Assembly (NCBI RefSeq): GCF_028737265.1
Contig: NZ_JAQZAK010000001.1
Span: 806,001-870,000, forward strand
Reading direction: 5' to 3'
Length of the DNA: 64,000 nucleotides
Origin: Actinomycetospora callitridis
Lineage (GTDB): Bacteria > Actinomycetota > Actinomycetes > Mycobacteriales > Pseudonocardiaceae
The position numbers were made by a program, and so were the translations under genes. The stretch's first letter is position 1. Each line of letters starts with the position of its first letter. The notes beneath the pieces are model-generated. The model did no database searches. It saw only the letters and a list, made by a program, of their open reading frames with translations, and had not been told where the DNA came from. Below, piece after piece: positions 1 to 10,599 of this stretch.

Positions 1-987
1 GTGCACATCGCGATCATCCGCAACACGATGGAACGTCTGGGACGCCTCGAGACCGTGTCGATGGAGGACTGGGTGGCTGCGGAGCGGTTCCTGGCCGGCG
101 AGGCCACCAGGTTGCCTCCACGGATGCTGCAGCGGGCCGCGACCCGGTTGCTGGCGACGTTCGACCCGGACGGCGCCGCGCCGCCCGACGGGGACGACTG
201 CCGGGACGAGCTGCACGTGATGCGCCGCAAGGACGGTCGGTTGGAGTTCAAGGGCCGGCTGAACGACCCGGTGGACGGCGACGTGTTCCTCGGGGCCATC
301 GATCCGCTCGCAGAGCCCTGCGGACCCGACGACACCCGCAGCCTCGCGCGGCGTCGTGCTGACGCGCTCAAGGACGTCGTCGAGGGCGCGCAGCGGCCCG
401 GGGGAGTCGCGGCCGGCGTCGGCGACGAGCAGCCGGGGTCGGACGATGACGCACTGATCCCGGCGCCCCGCCGTCCCGAGCCTGAGAAGGGCCGTCCGGA
501 GCGTCCGGGGCGGGCCCTGTTGACGATCACGATGGATCTGCGGTGGCTGCAGCTCGCCACCGGTTACGGGGTGCTTGGCTCCGAGGCGCTGGTCGACCCG
601 CGCACGGTGCGGCGGTGGGCGTGCGATGCCGAGGTCGTTCCGGTGGTCCTCGGGTCCCGCTCGGAGCCGCTGGACGTCGGGCGCCTGCAGCGCACCGTCA
701 CCGATGCGATCCGCCGGGCGCTCAACATCCGCGACGGTGGCTGCGCCTTCCCCGGCTGCGACCGCCCACCCCGGCGTTGCCACGCCCACCACATCCGTGA
801 CTGGTTCCACGGTGGTCCGACACGCCTGGACAACCTGGTGCTGCTGTGTCGCTTCCACCACCAGCTGATCCACGCCGGACACTGGAACGTCGAGATCCAG
901 AACGGGCTGCCGTGGTTCACCCCGCCGCCCTGGATCGACCCCGACCAGCAACCCCGCCTCGGCGGACGACCCCGCGTTCCCCTGTAG
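1..987 (+). CDS. DUF222/HNH endonuclease family protein, 5' end outside the window
   Basis: The reading frame is open from the first base, so the N-terminus is probably missing. The visible 328 residues end in an HNH module: CAFPGCDRP, then CHAHHIRDW, GGPTRLDNLVLLC and FHHQLIH, with the Cys pairs expected to hold a structural zinc and the His residues forming the beta-beta-alpha metal nuclease site. The part before it resembles the C-terminal half of DUF222 (the 13E12 repeat family), which is abundant in actinobacterial genomes. Nuclease activity is inferred; the physiological role of the family is not established. A small gene follows 17 bp downstream on the same strand. Confidence 0.85.
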   Translation: MHIAIIRNTMERLGRLETVSMEDWVAAERFLAGEATRLPPRMLQRAATRLLATFDPDGAAPPDGDDCRDELHVMRRKDGRLEFKGRLNDPVDGDVFLGAIDPLAEPCGPDDTRSLARRRADALKDVVEGAQRPGGVAAGVGDEQPGSDDDALIPAPRRPEPEKGRPERPGRALLTITMDLRWLQLATGYGVLGSEALVDPRTVRRWACDAEVVPVVLGSRSEPLDVGRLQRTVTDAIRRALNIRDGGCAFPGCDRPPRRCHAHHIRDWFHGGPTRLDNLVLLCRFHHQLIHAGHWNVEIQNGLPWFTPPPWIDPDQQPRLGGRPRVPL

Positions 988-1003
988 ATCGAGAGAGGCC
1001 GTC

Positions 1004-1297
1004 ATGACGACACCCCACGCCGACCTGGTGGCCGGCGAGCCCCGTTCCGTGCTGCGCGAGGCGCTCGCGCACCTGAGCACGCACCGCCACGACGACGGGT
1101 CGCTCGAGCTCGTCGGCGAGGTGCCACCCGAGCTCTCGGACCCCCTCGTCCGCGCGCTCGAGACCGTCGCCGACGAGCTGCGCGCCGACGACGAGCGACG
1201 GGGCGTGCGGCCCCGCAGCGGCGGGCACCTGCACGCGGACGCGCTCATCGCCCTACTGCTGCGGGTCACCGACACCGGTGAAGCGGATCAGCCCTGA
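1004..1297 (+). CDS. Small hypothetical protein, 97 aa
   Basis: I do not recognise this protein. It starts at an ATG with GAGAGAGG about 6 bases upstream, shows normal G/C third-position bias, and is rich in Asp, Glu, Arg and Leu with no membrane segment or signal peptide. The Leu spacing in its middle suggests helices. It lies 17 bp after the HNH gene and may share its transcript. Its last 10 bases overlap the stop end of the convergent L36 gene, so the two transcripts collide here. Function unknown. Confidence 0.6.
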   Translation: MTTPHADLVAGEPRSVLREALAHLSTHRHDDGSLELVGEVPPELSDPLVRALETVADELRADDERRGVRPRSGGHLHADALIALLLRVTDTGEADQP

Positions 1298-1410
1298 CGA
1301 GCCTTCCACTGCGGGTTCTTCTTGTTGATCACCAGGACCCGTCCGTGACGGCGCACGACGCTCGATCCCGGCTTCTGCTTGAGGGCCTTCAACGATGCGC
1401 GGACCTTCAT
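1288..1410 (-). CDS. rpmJ: 50S ribosomal protein L36, zinc-free type
   Basis: A 40-residue protein ([10 protein letters not shown]... ending [10 protein letters not shown]). The family fold is clear, but the CxxC...CxxxxH zinc ligands of ordinary L36 are absent: there is no Cys at all. This is the C-minus (YkgO-like) paralogue that replaces zinc-bearing L36 when zinc is scarce. GAGGAGG lies 6 bases upstream of ATG. It is the last gene of a three-gene leftward set, L33, S14, L36, reading away from a Zur-type box. The gene is too short for many gene finders. Confidence 0.9.
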   Translation of the reverse strand: MKVRASLKALKQKPGSSVVRRHGRVLVINKKNPQWKARQG

Positions 1411-1425
1411 GTCGACCTCCTCGGG

Positions 1426-1731
1426 TCACCAGCTGGACTTCGTCACGCCCGGCAGGTAGCCGGCGTGGGCGTACTCGCGCATCCGCACCCGGGAGAGTCC
1501 GAAAGCGCGCAGGTGGCCGCGGGGGCGGCCGTCCACCGCGTCCCGGTTCCGGATGCGCGTGGCGCTCGCGTCGCGCGGCTGGGCGTCGAGCTCGCGCCGG
1601 GCCGACGCGCGCTCCTGGTCGGACGTCGCCGGGTGCTTGATCGTCGCAACGAGCTCGGCCCGGCGCGGCGCGTACCGGGCGACGACGACTTGGCGACGCT
1701 CGTTCGCAGCGATCTTCGACTTCTTCGCCAT
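1426..1731 (-). CDS. rpsN: 30S ribosomal protein S14, zinc-free type
   Basis: A 101-residue S14 of the long form, beginning [13 protein letters not shown] and ending with the family signature [21 protein letters not shown]. The short zinc-binding S14 has two CxxC pairs; none is present here, so this is the C-minus paralogue that assembles into the 30S head without zinc. It sits 15 bp before rpmJ and 55 bp after rpmG in a leftward cluster under the Zur-type box at 1967-1985. Such clusters are induced by zinc limitation in mycobacteria and streptomycetes. Confidence 0.95.
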   Translation of the reverse strand: MAKKSKIAANERRQVVVARYAPRRAELVATIKHPATSDQERASARRELDAQPRDASATRIRNRDAVDGRPRGHLRAFGLSRVRMREYAHAGYLPGVTKSSW

Positions 1732-1786
1732 CAGACACGCTCCCCGGCCGCGCGCAGGCGCGCCTCGACGGTGTCTACGCGGCGGC

Positions 1787-1951
1787 TCAACGCTCCTCGC
1801 GGAAGTCGACGTGCCGGCGCACGCGCGGGTCGTACTTGCTGAGCACGAGGCGGTCGGGGTCGTTCCGGCGGTTCTTGCGGGTCACGTAGGTCGTGCCCGT
1901 CCCGGCCGTCGAGCGGAGCTTGACGATCGGACGGATGTCGTTGCGGGCCAC
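1787..1951 (-). CDS. rpmG: 50S ribosomal protein L33, zinc-free type
   Basis: A 54-residue L33 with a GTG start ([20 protein letters not shown]...). It keeps the family core [22 protein letters not shown] but has no CxxC pairs, so it is the zinc-independent paralogue. GGAGG lies 6 bases before the GTG, and the Zur-type box begins 16 bases upstream, making this the first gene of the leftward zinc-starvation operon (rpmG, rpsN, rpmJ). No rpmB or rpsR paralogue, which often accompany such operons, is visible here. Confidence 0.93.
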   Translation of the reverse strand: MARNDIRPIVKLRSTAGTGTTYVTRKNRRNDPDRLVLSKYDPRVRRHVDFREER

Positions 1952-1966
1952 CGCTTGCCTCCTATT

Positions 1967-1985
1967 TGAGAATGATTATCGTTCA
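1967..1985. promoter_or_regulatory. Zur-type operator between divergent zinc-starvation genes
   Basis: TGAGAATGATTATCGTTCA is an AT-rich dyad in a very GC-rich region and resembles actinobacterial Zur sites built on GAxAATGATTxTC. It lies 16 bases upstream of rpmG (left) and 26 bases upstream of the CobW-like gene (right), so one dimer could repress both directions in zinc-replete cells. Assignment to Zur rather than another Fur-family protein is inferred from the genes it flanks. Confidence 0.8.
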
Positions 1986-2010
1986 CGTTAACGCAGACGG
2001 AGGGAGCTCT

Positions 2011-3307
2011 ATGCCCGAGGGTCCGGAGACCGAGCTGACCCGGCTGACGGTGGTGTGCGGCGTGGATCGGATGGCGGCGGCCGGCGTCGCGGCGGCGCTG
2101 CGCGCTCGGCACACGAGCACGGCCGTGCTCGTCACCCACGACATGCGCGCGCTGGGTGAGGGCGTGGTGCGTCGGCGGGTCGTGGAGGACGACGGCGAGC
2201 ACGACGCGGTGCTCGAGCTGGCCCACGCCTGCGTGTCCTGCACGCTGCGCGAGGACCTGCTGCCGCTGCTGGTCCGTCTCGCCCGCGACCCGGACGTGGC
2301 GCACGTGGTGCTGCTGCTCGACCCGGGCGTGGAGGTCGAGGCGACCTGCGAGGCGCTGCACGGTCTCGTCCCCGAGGGGCTCGATCGCCCGGTCACCGAC
2401 CTGTTCGCGGTGCGCGGTGTGGTCGCCGTGCTCGACGCCGCCACCTGGCTCGACGACGCCGGCAGCGACGACGCGCTGGTCGAGCGCGGGCTCGCCCTCA
2501 CCGCCGACGACGAGCGCACGGTCGCGCAGATCGTGGTGGGACAGGCCGAGTTCGCCGACGTCCTGGTCGTCGGCGGGCGGTGCGCCGGCACCTGGGACCG
2601 CGTCCGGCTCGACGCCGTGCTCGACCGGCTCGCGCCGCGCGCCCGTCAGGTGACGGTGGTCGACGGACCGGGCGAGGGGCGCGAGGCCGAGATCGCCGCA
2701 CGGGTCGACGGCCTGCTCGACGACCTGCCCGGCGACGCGCGGCGGGGCGTCCCCGACGACGCGCAGGTGTCGCTCCTGCGCGGGCAGCCGCCCCTGGCGC
2801 GCGACGCCGGGGTGTCGTTGCTGCACATCGGCCACCGGCGGCCCTTCCACCCCGAGCGCCTGCACGCGGCGATCGACGTGCTCCTGCACGGCACGATCCG
2901 GGTCCGCGGCCGGGTGTGGGTGGCCTCGCAGCCCGAGCACGTGCTGTGGCTCGAGTCCGCAGGCGGCGCCCTGCAGATCGGCGTCGCGGGCACCTGGTTC
3001 GCCGCCGACCCGACGGCGTGGGACGACGCCGACGACGAGCGCCGCGCCGCCGCTTCCCTGTCCTGGCACGAGCGCTGGGGCGACCGCGAGCAGCAGCTCG
3101 TGGCCCTCGTGCACGACGCCGACCCGGGCGGGGCTCGTCGAGGCCCTCGACGCCGCGCTGCTCACCGACGAGGAGCTGGCCCTCGGCGAGGTCGCCTGGC
3201 GTCGCCTCCCCGACCCGTTCGAGCAGCGGCACACCGACCCGTGCCCCGACCTCGACTCCGGCCTCGACACCGGCGTGGAGAGCCGTCGCGGCGAGGGGTG
3301 GGGATGA
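2011..3307 (+). CDS. CobW/COG0523-family, MRF-like protein with an apparent frameshift near 3131
   Basis: Start chosen at ATG 2011 with GGAGGGAG 4 bases upstream; the next upstream in-frame start lies in the Zur-type box. The protein has the CobW CxxC signature as [14 protein letters not shown] (Cys74, Cys77) and the C-terminal CobW domain, but the P-loop GxxGxGKT is replaced by [10 protein letters not shown], so GTP binding is doubtful. This fits MRF, the Zur-controlled mycobacterial factor that brings the hibernation protein MPY to ribosomes and lies beside C-minus ribosomal genes. The frame breaks at a GGGG run near 3131. In the next frame the expected end continues ([23 protein letters not shown]) to a TGA at 3305-3307 that overlaps the following ATG. 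Without the shift, the frame reads through Arg-rich nonsense into the next gene. Confidence 0.8.
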
Positions 3308-3678
3308 GCGACACCGTCGGGTTCACCGCCGTGCACTGCGGCGCCGCGGGCTGTCCCCATCACCAGCGTCCCGCGCCGGACGCCGAGGCCGTCGGTGACG
3401 CGCTCCGGGGGGCGGTGCGCCGCTGCCCGCACGGCGTGCTCGTACGCGCGTCCTGCCTCACCGCGACGGCGTGCGGTCACGGCACCGCGCCCGTGGGGGC
3501 CGGTGCCCTCGTCCTGGTGCAGCCCTGCGACCACGAGCGCATGCCCACGCGCCCGGCGGTGATGGCCGGTCCGCTGCACGAGCCGGCCGACGTCGACGAC
3601 CTGTGCTCCTGGCTGGCCGCCGGCGCCGCCGACCCGCTGCCGCCGCACCTCGACGCGGTCAGCCCGCCGGGGCGGTGA
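3304..3678 (+). CDS. Cys-rich small protein, ferredoxin-like pattern, downstream of the CobW/MRF-like gene
   Basis: The ATG at 3304 overlaps the TGA of the frame-corrected CobW-like gene (ATGA), which implies translational coupling. The 124-residue product has several Cys/His clusters: [28 protein letters not shown] and QPCDHER. The spacing recalls thioredoxin-like (2Fe-2S) ferredoxins, but I cannot assign a family. Control by the Zur-type box suggests a role in zinc starvation, such as metal sensing, metal handling or iron-sulfur redox work beside the CobW-like protein. Its 3' end overlaps the convergent glycosylase-like gene by 20 bp. Confidence 0.7.
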   Translation: MSDTVGFTAVHCGAAGCPHHQRPAPDAEAVGDALRGAVRRCPHGVLVRASCLTATACGHGTAPVGAGALVLVQPCDHERMPTRPAVMAGPLHEPADVDDLCSWLAAGAADPLPPHLDAVSPPGR

Positions 3679-4540
3679 GGGGATCGCTGAGGGGAGTGCT
3701 GAGGGGATCGAGCACGGCGAGCAGCCGCGTGCGCAGCGCCCCGCCCCGGTCGGCGAAGGCGCGCTGGGCCTCGACGTAGGCGGCCTTGCCCTCGGGTGTC
3801 TCGATGCGCACCGGCGCGTACCCGAGGTCGGCGAGGTCGTAGGGCGAGGCGCGCATGTCGAGCTCGCGGATGTCGCGGGCGAGGGTGAACGCGTCGAGCA
3901 GGAGCTCGCCGGGCACGAGCGGGCCGAGCTTGTCCGCCCACTTGTAGAGGTCCATCCCGGCGTGCAGGCACCCCGGCTGCTCGAGCTCGACCTGGCGTTC
4001 CCGCGTCGGGCGCAGGGTGTTCCGCGGCGCGGCCGTGGGCGTGAAGAAGCGGTAGGCGTCGAAGTGCGAGCAGCGGATCCGGTGGGTCTCGACGACCTCG
4101 TCGGTGCCGGCCGCGCCGAGCCGCAGCGGGACGGGGTGCCGGGTGGCGTCGTCGCGATGCACCATCGCCCACTCGTGCAGGCCGAAGCAGCCGAGCTGGG
4201 GCGCCCGGTCCGCGGTGGCCCGCAGCAGCCCGGCGACGAAGTCGACCGTGGCGGCCCGCTCGCGGAGCAGGGTCGCGTGGTCGACGCGGACGCCCTCGTC
4301 CTGCGCGACGTAGTGCCGCCAACCGGCGCGCTCGCCGGCGCCCACGAGGACGGTCCCCGCTCCCGGGTGCCAGCGGCGCAGCCACGACGGGCGGGTGGGG
4401 TAGTAGGTGTAGAGGAAGTCCTCGACGGGGTGGCTCTCGCCCCGCGCCTTCCGCGCACGGTGCCCAGCGGTCAGGTCGTCGGCCCGGGCGGCGTGCGCGT
4501 CCGCCCGCGCCCGCCACTCCCGTTCCGCCACGATCCGCAT
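3659..4540 (-). CDS. Putative 3-methyladenine DNA glycosylase-like protein
   Basis: A 293-residue protein with the motifs [51 protein letters not shown] and [19 protein letters not shown] recognise this family from many actinobacterial genomes, where it is commonly labelled 3-methyladenine DNA glycosylase; that function is inherited annotation and I see no helix-hairpin-helix glycosylase motif. ATG 4540 is preferred because the family begins near the W-x-A-R segment; an upstream ATG at 4573 would add 11 residues. There is no signal peptide or membrane segment. Convergent with the Cys-rich gene. Confidence 0.65.
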   Translation of the reverse strand: MRIVAEREWRARADAHAARADDLTAGHRARKARGESHPVEDFLYTYYPTRPSWLRRWHPGAGTVLVGAGERAGWRHYVAQDEGVRVDHATLLRERAATVDFVAGLLRATADRAPQLGCFGLHEWAMVHRDDATRHPVPLRLGAAGTDEVVETHRIRCSHFDAYRFFTPTAAPRNTLRPTRERQVELEQPGCLHAGMDLYKWADKLGPLVPGELLLDAFTLARDIRELDMRASPYDLADLGYAPVRIETPEGKAAYVEAQRAFADRGGALRTRLLAVLDPLSTPLSDPLTAPAG

Positions 4541-4642
4541 CACGACCCATGCTGCCAGCGGCGGCGGCGGCATCGATCCAGGCGGTCGGCCGGGATGTGA
4601 CGCGGGTAACCCGCGGGTGTCCCACCAGCGAGGAGGTCACCG

Positions 4643-4813
4643 ATGACCGAGCGCCCCGACACCGAGACGGGCACCGACCGCGCCACCGTCGTCCCCGACG
4701 CCGCGCCCCTGACCGGCCGGCCCGCCGAGCCCGACCAGCCCGACCCCGCGGACGTGCTGCCCACGGGCGGCGCGAGCGAGGTCGAGCACCTCGTGGAGGA
4801 CGACGACCGCTGA
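4643..4813 (+). CDS. Small acidic hypothetical protein, 56 aa
   Basis: The ATG at 4643 has GAGGAGGT 6 bases upstream, the strongest ribosome site nearby. The product is short, acidic and Pro-rich, ending EVEHLVEDDDR, with no Cys and no hydrophobic stretch, so it is probably disordered. Function unknown. It is followed immediately by remains of an ArsR-type regulator and divergently preceded by the glycosylase-like gene. Confidence 0.55.
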   Translation: MTERPDTETGTDRATVVPDAAPLTGRPAEPDQPDPADVLPTGGASEVEHLVEDDDR

Positions 4814-5099
4814 CGCCGGGCCCACCGCCTCACCGACGCCGGCCGCGACGGGCTCGCGGGGCTCGGCGTCCCGGTGCCCACCGGGCTGACCGCCGTGCGC
4901 CGCTGCGTCGACCGGACCGAACAGCGCCACCACCTCGTTGGCCCGCTCGCTTCGACGCGGACGCTGGCTGCGCTCCACCCCCGGCCACCGGGCGCTGCGG
5001 GTCACCGACGACGGCATCGCCGGGCTGGCGGCGAGCCTCGGGGTCGGTTGGCCGCCGCCGGCCGCGGACCTCGCCCGGGTCGGCGCTGGCGGTCGCTGA
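4814..5099 (+). pseudogene. Relict of an ArsR-type regulator, C-terminal half only, frameshifted
   Basis: Joining two frames recovers a familiar ArsR C-terminal pattern. The first frame reads HRLTDAGRDGLAGLGV then RRCVDRTEQRHHLVGPLA. After a shift near 4950-4965 the next frame reads RWLRSTPGHRALRVTDDG, IAGLAASLGVGWPPPAADL, and stops at 5097. Functional relatives have a C-(L/V)-D-(W/R)-(T/S)-E-(R/Q)-R-H-H-L segment at this point. The N-terminal winged-helix DNA-binding part is not found upstream, where the intact small acidic gene sits. I read this as a decayed, truncated regulator; a compressed short gene is possible but unlikely. Confidence 0.5.
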
Positions 5100-5208
5100 G
5101 CGCCTGGCGAGGGCGTCCTTCGCCGCTCGTCGGCCGAAGGTGCCCTTCGCGCGGAACCGGCCCGGCCCGCGCCGCCCACGGTCGCCCGCCGGGGAGGACG
5201 CTGGGCAC

Positions 5209-6285
5209 GTGAGCGAGACGACCGACACCGTGGTCCACCGTGCCCCCCGCGAGCCTCAGCCCGGCGACCGCGCCACCGGCCTGGGCTCGTGGCCCGGCAC
5301 CGACGTCCGGGAGGTCGCGCGGACGGTGGTCGGCGAGCTCCCCGGCCTGCCCCACGTGCCCGAGCTGCCCGCGCGCGGCGTCGGCGCCGACATGGTCGGG
5401 CGCACCGCGGCCCTCCTGGTCGACATCGCCACCGAGGTCTGGCCGTCGGGCTACCGCGTCGTGCGCCGGCCCGGCGGCGACCACCGGCGCGGGGTCGAGC
5501 TGCTCGCCCGCGACGTCGACGCCCTCGACGAGGCGCTGGGCGAGGCGGGCGCCACGCCGGCCGCCGTGAAGTGCCAGGTCGCGGGCCCGTGGACGCTCAC
5601 CGCCGGCGTCGAGCTGCACACCGGGCACCGGGTGCTCACCGACCGCGGCGCCGTCACCGAGTTCGCGGCGAGCCTCGCCGAGGGCCTCCGGGTCCACATC
5701 GCGGAGCTCGGACGGCGGGCGAACGCCCCCGTCGTCGTCCAGATCGACGAGCCGACGCTGCCCGCCGTCCTCGCGGGCTCGCTGAGCACCCCGTCGGGCT
5801 ACGGCACCGTCGGCGCGGTACCGGGGGGCGAGGCCCGCGCCGTGCTGGCCGATGCGGTCGCCGCGGCCCGGGACGCGGGCGCGGCGCAGGTGGTCGTGCA
5901 CTGCTGCCACCCCACGCCGCCGCTGGCGCTGCTCGGCGCGGTCGGCGCGGACGCCGTGGCCGTCGATCTCGGGGCGCTGGGCGGCGCCGACGCTCCGAAG
6001 GAGGTCCTCGACGCCCTGGGCGAGCTCTGGGAGGCGGGCACCGAGCTCTGGCTCGGCATCGTCCCGTCGACCGACCCCGGCGCGCCGCCGGCCCTGCACG
6101 ACCTCGCGACGCCCGCGCTCGGGCTGGCCGACCGCCTCGGCTTCGACCGCGCCCGCCTCGCCGACCGTGCCGTCATCACCCCGGCGTGCGGGCTGGCCGG
6201 CGCGAGCCCGCGGTGGGCCCGGACGGCGATGGGCACGACCGTCGAGCTCGCCCGCGCGTTCGTCGACCCACCCGCGAGCTGGTGA
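5209..6285 (+). CDS. MetE-like (B12-independent methionine synthase C-terminal domain) protein
   Basis: A 358-residue protein of the UROD/MetE barrel superfamily, GTG start. Visible motifs are GLGSWPGTD near the start, KCQVAGPWTL, VVQIDEPTLPAVLAG, the zinc-ligand segment VVHCCHP and the terminal VITPACGLAGASPRWAR. Full MetE is about twice as long; only the catalytic C-terminal barrel is here. The gene lies two places upstream of ligA, as the homologous Rv3015c lies next to ligA in M. tuberculosis (from memory). It may transfer methyl groups to a thiol, but the substrate is unproved and a complete MetE or MetH would be needed elsewhere. The next gene starts 28 bp downstream. Confidence 0.8.
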   Translation: MSETTDTVVHRAPREPQPGDRATGLGSWPGTDVREVARTVVGELPGLPHVPELPARGVGADMVGRTAALLVDIATEVWPSGYRVVRRPGGDHRRGVELLARDVDALDEALGEAGATPAAVKCQVAGPWTLTAGVELHTGHRVLTDRGAVTEFAASLAEGLRVHIAELGRRANAPVVVQIDEPTLPAVLAGSLSTPSGYGTVGAVPGGEARAVLADAVAAARDAGAAQVVVHCCHPTPPLALLGAVGADAVAVDLGALGGADAPKEVLDALGELWEAGTELWLGIVPSTDPGAPPALHDLATPALGLADRLGFDRARLADRAVITPACGLAGASPRWARTAMGTTVELARAFVDPPASW

Positions 6286-6313
6286 CCCCGCGCGCGGTGA
6301 TCCACTAAGGGAC

Positions 6314-7261
6314 GTGCGGATCGGACTGGTGGGCGGCGGGTTCGCCGCCCTGAGCGGAGCCCTCGCCACGGCGTTCGAGGACGTCGGGTGGGCGGGGATC
6401 GAGATCGTCGACGTCCCCGTGGACGTGCCGCCGGGCGGGCTCGAACGGGTCGACGTGCTGTGCCCGATGGGCAGCTCGATCTCCGGAGCGCTGATGGACG
6501 CGACGACGCCGCGCATGGTCCAGCAGTTCGGGGTGGGCCTGTCCGGGGTGGACATGCCGGCCGCCGCCGGGCGCGGGATCCCCGTCGACAACGTCTCGGG
6601 CGCCGAGTCGGGCAACGCCGTCGCCGTCGCGGAGATCGCGCTGCTGCACCTGCTCGCCCTCCTGCGCCGGTTCGCCGAGGCGCGGGCGAACGTCGCGCGC
6701 CGCGTCGTCGGCGAACCGTCGGGCACGACGCTGGCGGGCCGCACGGTCGGCGTCCTGGGGGTCGGCGACATCGGCGCCGAGGTGATCGTGCGGCTGCGCG
6801 CCTTCGACGCCGTGCCCGTCGGCATCGGGCGTCGCCCGCGGACCGAGACGCCGCGGGCCGCCACGCTGCTCGACGACGAGCACTACCACCGCACCGGCGA
6901 CCTGCTCGCCGCCCTCGCCCGTTGTGACGACCTCGTCGTGGCCTGCCCGCTCACCGACGAGACGCGGGGGATCGTCGGCGCCGACGCGCTGGAGGCGCTC
7001 GGTCCCCGGGGGCACGTGGTCAACGTGGCGCGCGGTCCGGTGGTCGACCGCGACGCCCTGCTCGCGGCGCTGCGCGCGGGACGGGTGGCCGGCGCGGGTC
7101 TCGACGTCACGTGGGTGGAGCCGATCGACCCGGACGAGGAGCTGCTCGCGGAGAACGTGGCGGTCACCCCGCACGTCGGCGGCGTCACCGAGACCTCCTA
7201 CGCCGGGATCGCCCGCGGTTTCGTGGCGTCGGTGGAACGCCACCTCGGACGGGATCTCTAG
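6314..7261 (+). CDS. D-isomer-specific 2-hydroxyacid dehydrogenase
   Basis: A 315-residue NAD-linked oxidoreductase. The Rossmann motif is GVLGVGDIGAEV, the catalytic Arg lies in NVARGPVVDRDALLAAL, and the catalytic His is in VTPHVGGVTE. The family interconverts 2-oxo and D-2-hydroxy acids in the cytosol; the substrate is not predictable. The GTG at 6314 is the first plausible start after the metE-like stop, 28 bp away. It follows that gene in the same direction and precedes ligA, so it may be cotranscribed with the former. A second dehydrogenase of this family lies at 19224-20153 but is clearly different in sequence. Confidence 0.88.
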   Translation: MRIGLVGGGFAALSGALATAFEDVGWAGIEIVDVPVDVPPGGLERVDVLCPMGSSISGALMDATTPRMVQQFGVGLSGVDMPAAAGRGIPVDNVSGAESGNAVAVAEIALLHLLALLRRFAEARANVARRVVGEPSGTTLAGRTVGVLGVGDIGAEVIVRLRAFDAVPVGIGRRPRTETPRAATLLDDEHYHRTGDLLAALARCDDLVVACPLTDETRGIVGADALEALGPRGHVVNVARGPVVDRDALLAALRAGRVAGAGLDVTWVEPIDPDEELLAENVAVTPHVGGVTETSYAGIARGFVASVERHLGRDL

Positions 7262-9511
<2,250 letters not shown>

Positions 9512-9745
9512 GGGCGGACGGAGATCACCCGAGGTCCGAGGGCGCTGGGGCATCCGTGGCCGCGTGCGGCACACTCACACCGACGGGTGACGAGAGATGC
9601 GACCGTCCGGGTGGCAGTGGCGATTCGAGCCGCTGGCGGCGCGACGACGCGTGGCTCGGCGTTGCCCTCGTCGCCGAGAGCGTCGAAGCTGGACACCAGC
9701 TGGAACTCAGGGCCCTGGGTCGCAGGTGGAGGGAGGGTCGCCGCG

Positions 9746-10564
9746 GTGCTGCAGTGCTGCCTCAACGGTGCCCGACCGGCCGACGTGTACCCCGCGGTCC
9801 CCATGAGCCCACGCCACCTCGCCCGGGACGCCCGCGCCGTGGCCGCCCTCGGCGTCGCGAGCCTGCACGTCCATCCCCGTGATCGCGACGGCCAGGAGAG
9901 CCTCGACCCGCGGGTGATCGGCACGGTCGTCGACGCCATCCGCCGGGAGGCCCCGGAGATCGAGATCGGGGTCACCACCGCGCGGTGGGTCGAGCCCGAC
10001 CCCATGCGGCGCACCGAGATCATCGCCCAGTGGGGCCGCCTGCCCGAGCACGCCCGCCCCGACGTCGCTGCCGTCAACGTGCACGAGCGGGGCTGGCAGC
10101 GGGTCTGCGAGGCGCTCGACGCCGTCGACATCGGCATCGAGCTGGGTGTCTGGACCACCGGCGACGCCGTGCAGCTCAAGCAGGCCGGCCTTCCGCGGGG
10201 CACCGCCCGCGTCCTCGCGGAGGTCACGGTCACCGATCCCGACACCGCGGTGGCCGAGGCCGTCCGCATCCTCAAGGCCCTCGGTCCCGTGCCCGCGCCG
10301 ATCCTGCTGCACGGCGAGGAGGCCGGCGCCTGGCCGGTGCTCGAGTACGCCAAGCGCAACAACCTCGACACCCGCATCGGCTTCGAGGACACCCTCAAGG
10401 GTCCCGACGGCACGTGGCTCGCCACGGGCAACGAGGAGCTCGTGCGTTACGCCCTGGGCAAGGACGTGGCCGGGCGCTACGAGCGCCGCCGCAACGGCAC
10501 CCGCGCGGGCGGCCTGCGGTCCTCGCCGCTCTGGCCCGGGTCCCGGGCCGAGCACCGCCGCTGA
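9746..10564 (+). CDS. Beta-keto acid cleavage enzyme (BKACE, former DUF849)
   Basis: Members condense a beta-keto acid with acetyl-CoA to give acetoacetate and a new acyl-CoA, as in the Kce step of lysine fermentation. The 272-residue product begins VLQCCLNGARP and carries the zinc-ligand HxH in SLHVHPRDRDGQESLDP, plus VAAVNVHERGW, the hydrophobic barrel strand GIELGVWTTGD and a terminal RIGFEDTLKGPDG. GTG 9746 is chosen because GGAGGGAGG lies just upstream and the longer frame adds low-complexity sequence unlike the family. The substrate cannot be read from the sequence; no partner lysine-degradation gene is nearby. Confidence 0.82.
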   Translation: MLQCCLNGARPADVYPAVPMSPRHLARDARAVAALGVASLHVHPRDRDGQESLDPRVIGTVVDAIRREAPEIEIGVTTARWVEPDPMRRTEIIAQWGRLPEHARPDVAAVNVHERGWQRVCEALDAVDIGIELGVWTTGDAVQLKQAGLPRGTARVLAEVTVTDPDTAVAEAVRILKALGPVPAPILLHGEEAGAWPVLEYAKRNNLDTRIGFEDTLKGPDGTWLATGNEELVRYALGKDVAGRYERRRNGTRAGGLRSSPLWPGSRAEHRR

Positions 10565-10599
10565 TCCCTGCGGTCGTCACACCGCGTCACCGTGCGGGC

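Noticed and set aside
1..987. DUF222/HNH gene as evidence of a mobile element or intein
   Set aside because: The family is common in actinobacterial chromosomes without mobility; no repeats, integrase or host-gene interruption seen.
2011..3678. A genuine fusion of CobW-like and Cys-rich proteins
   Set aside because: The linker is off-frame nonsense and the next frame holds the expected CobW end with an ATGA overlap, so two genes are better supported.
1882..4458. Long minus-strand open frame of 858 codons
   Set aside because: Arg/Pro/Ala-rich shadow of the CobW-like and glycosylase genes; no domain, no start context. Long opposite-strand frames are expected at this GC content.
9587..9745. 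N-terminal extension of the BKACE gene
   Set aside because: The added residues are low-complexity and not family-like; GGAGGGAGG directly before GTG 9746 marks the real start.
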